From Candidatus Blautia equi (GTDB taxonomy: Bacteria; Bacillota; Clostridia; Lachnospirales; Lachnospiraceae), in contig JAGHUU010000216.1 in NCBI GenBank assembly GCA_018064695.1, positions 1-5,792 on the forward strand: a stretch of 5,792 bases of DNA, read 5' to 3'. The position numbers were made by a program, and so were the translations under genes. Below are positions 5,497-5,792 of this stretch, piece after piece; the first letter of the stretch is position 1; each line of letters starts with the position of its first letter. Under the pieces are notes generated by a model. It was not told where the DNA came from. It was given only the letters and a program-made list of their open reading frames with translations, and did not search any database.

Positions 5497-5792
5497 ATGA
5501 AAAAAGTAAACGCAGCTGATTATGCAGAAACCATTATCAAAGCAATTCCAAAGGGATGCCTGGTGACCACCAAGGCAGGAGAAAAAGTTAACTCCATGGT
5601 GATCGGATGGGGCACATACGGTGTGGAATGGTCTGCACCAATGTTTGTCATCTATATCCGCGAGGGCCGTTTCACCAGAGAAATGCTGGATCAGAATCCG
5701 GAGTTCACTGTAAATATCCCTATGGGCGAATATGATAAAAAAATCTTCCAGATCTGCGGAAGCAAATCCGGAAGAGATATGGATAAAGTGGC
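5497..5792 (+). CDS. flavin reductase family protein (flavoredoxin-like), 3' end cut by the window
   Basis: Only the first 98 codons plus two bases are present; the frame is still open at the window edge. The translation begins MKKVNAADYAETIIKAIPKG and contains NSMVIGWGTYGVEWSAPMF (32-50), VIYIREGRFTREML (51-64), FTVNIP (70-75) and SGRDMDK (91-97). This is the N-terminal half of the FMN-binding split-barrel fold of flavin reductase-like and flavoredoxin proteins (COG1853 type), which bind FMN and pass electrons from NAD(P)H or another donor. The stretch around NSMVIGWGT to the REGRFT segment corresponds to the flavin-binding part. Full members are about 160-200 residues, so roughly half is missing. 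Its partner reductase or acceptor is not visible. It probably belongs to the same transcript as the AEC transporter, though whether their jobs are linked is unknown. Confidence 0.88.
   Translation, partial: MKKVNAADYAETIIKAIPKGCLVTTKAGEKVNSMVIGWGTYGVEWSAPMFVIYIREGRFTREMLDQNPEFTVNIPMGEYDKKIFQICGSKSGRDMDKV

Noticed and set aside
1..5792. CRISPR array, tRNA or rRNA gene, insertion sequence, attachment site or toxin-antitoxin pair
   Set aside because: No regularly spaced repeats, transposase or integrase motifs, tRNA-like cloverleaf or paired small genes were seen; nearly all sequence is accounted for by ordinary genes.

Overview
The window looks like chromosomal DNA from a low-to-mid GC Gram-positive anaerobe, most likely a Clostridia member of the Lachnospiraceae type. 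The basis is strong AGGAGG-like ribosome binding sites, mixed AT/GC codon use, and gene families common in gut Clostridia: an XRE regulator with a CQCCGMP zinc ribbon, a COG1237-type metallo-hydrolase, an AEC transporter and a flavoredoxin-like flavin reductase. The genus is inferred from family resemblance only.

Layout. A plus-strand regulator (160-924) combines an XRE helix-turn-helix, a zinc ribbon and an unnamed C-terminal domain. It ends at a strong hairpin terminator (939-968). Converging on that terminator is a minus-strand run of three genes, transcribed in the order COG1237-type metallo-beta-lactamase (MBL) fold hydrolase (4322-3501), DEAD-box RNA helicase with a long charged tail (3486-1834), and RNase Z-like MBL-fold hydrolase (1768-968). 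The first two are 14 nt apart and almost certainly co-transcribed; the third follows after 65 nt with no convincing terminator between. A 212-nt divergent intergenic region (4323-4534) holds a well-formed plus-strand promoter and a 20-bp imperfect palindrome. From it a plus-strand pair starts: an AEC-family membrane transporter (4535-5458) and, 38 nt later, a flavin reductase family gene (from 5497) cut by the right window edge.

How the genes may work together. The helicase sits next to an RNase Z-like hydrolase that keeps the catalytic metal ligands but has no room for the tRNA-gripping arm. This suggests, but does not prove, a link to RNA or nucleotide metabolism. The transporter and flavin reductase probably form a second unit whose substrate cannot be read from sequence. 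I see no mobile element, CRISPR array, tRNA, rRNA or riboswitch. No intergenic stretch exceeds 300 bases. I do not see a clearly new biological system; the best leads are the arm-less RNase Z-like protein in the helicase cluster, the palindrome in the divergent promoter region, and the composite, compositionally uneven regulator.
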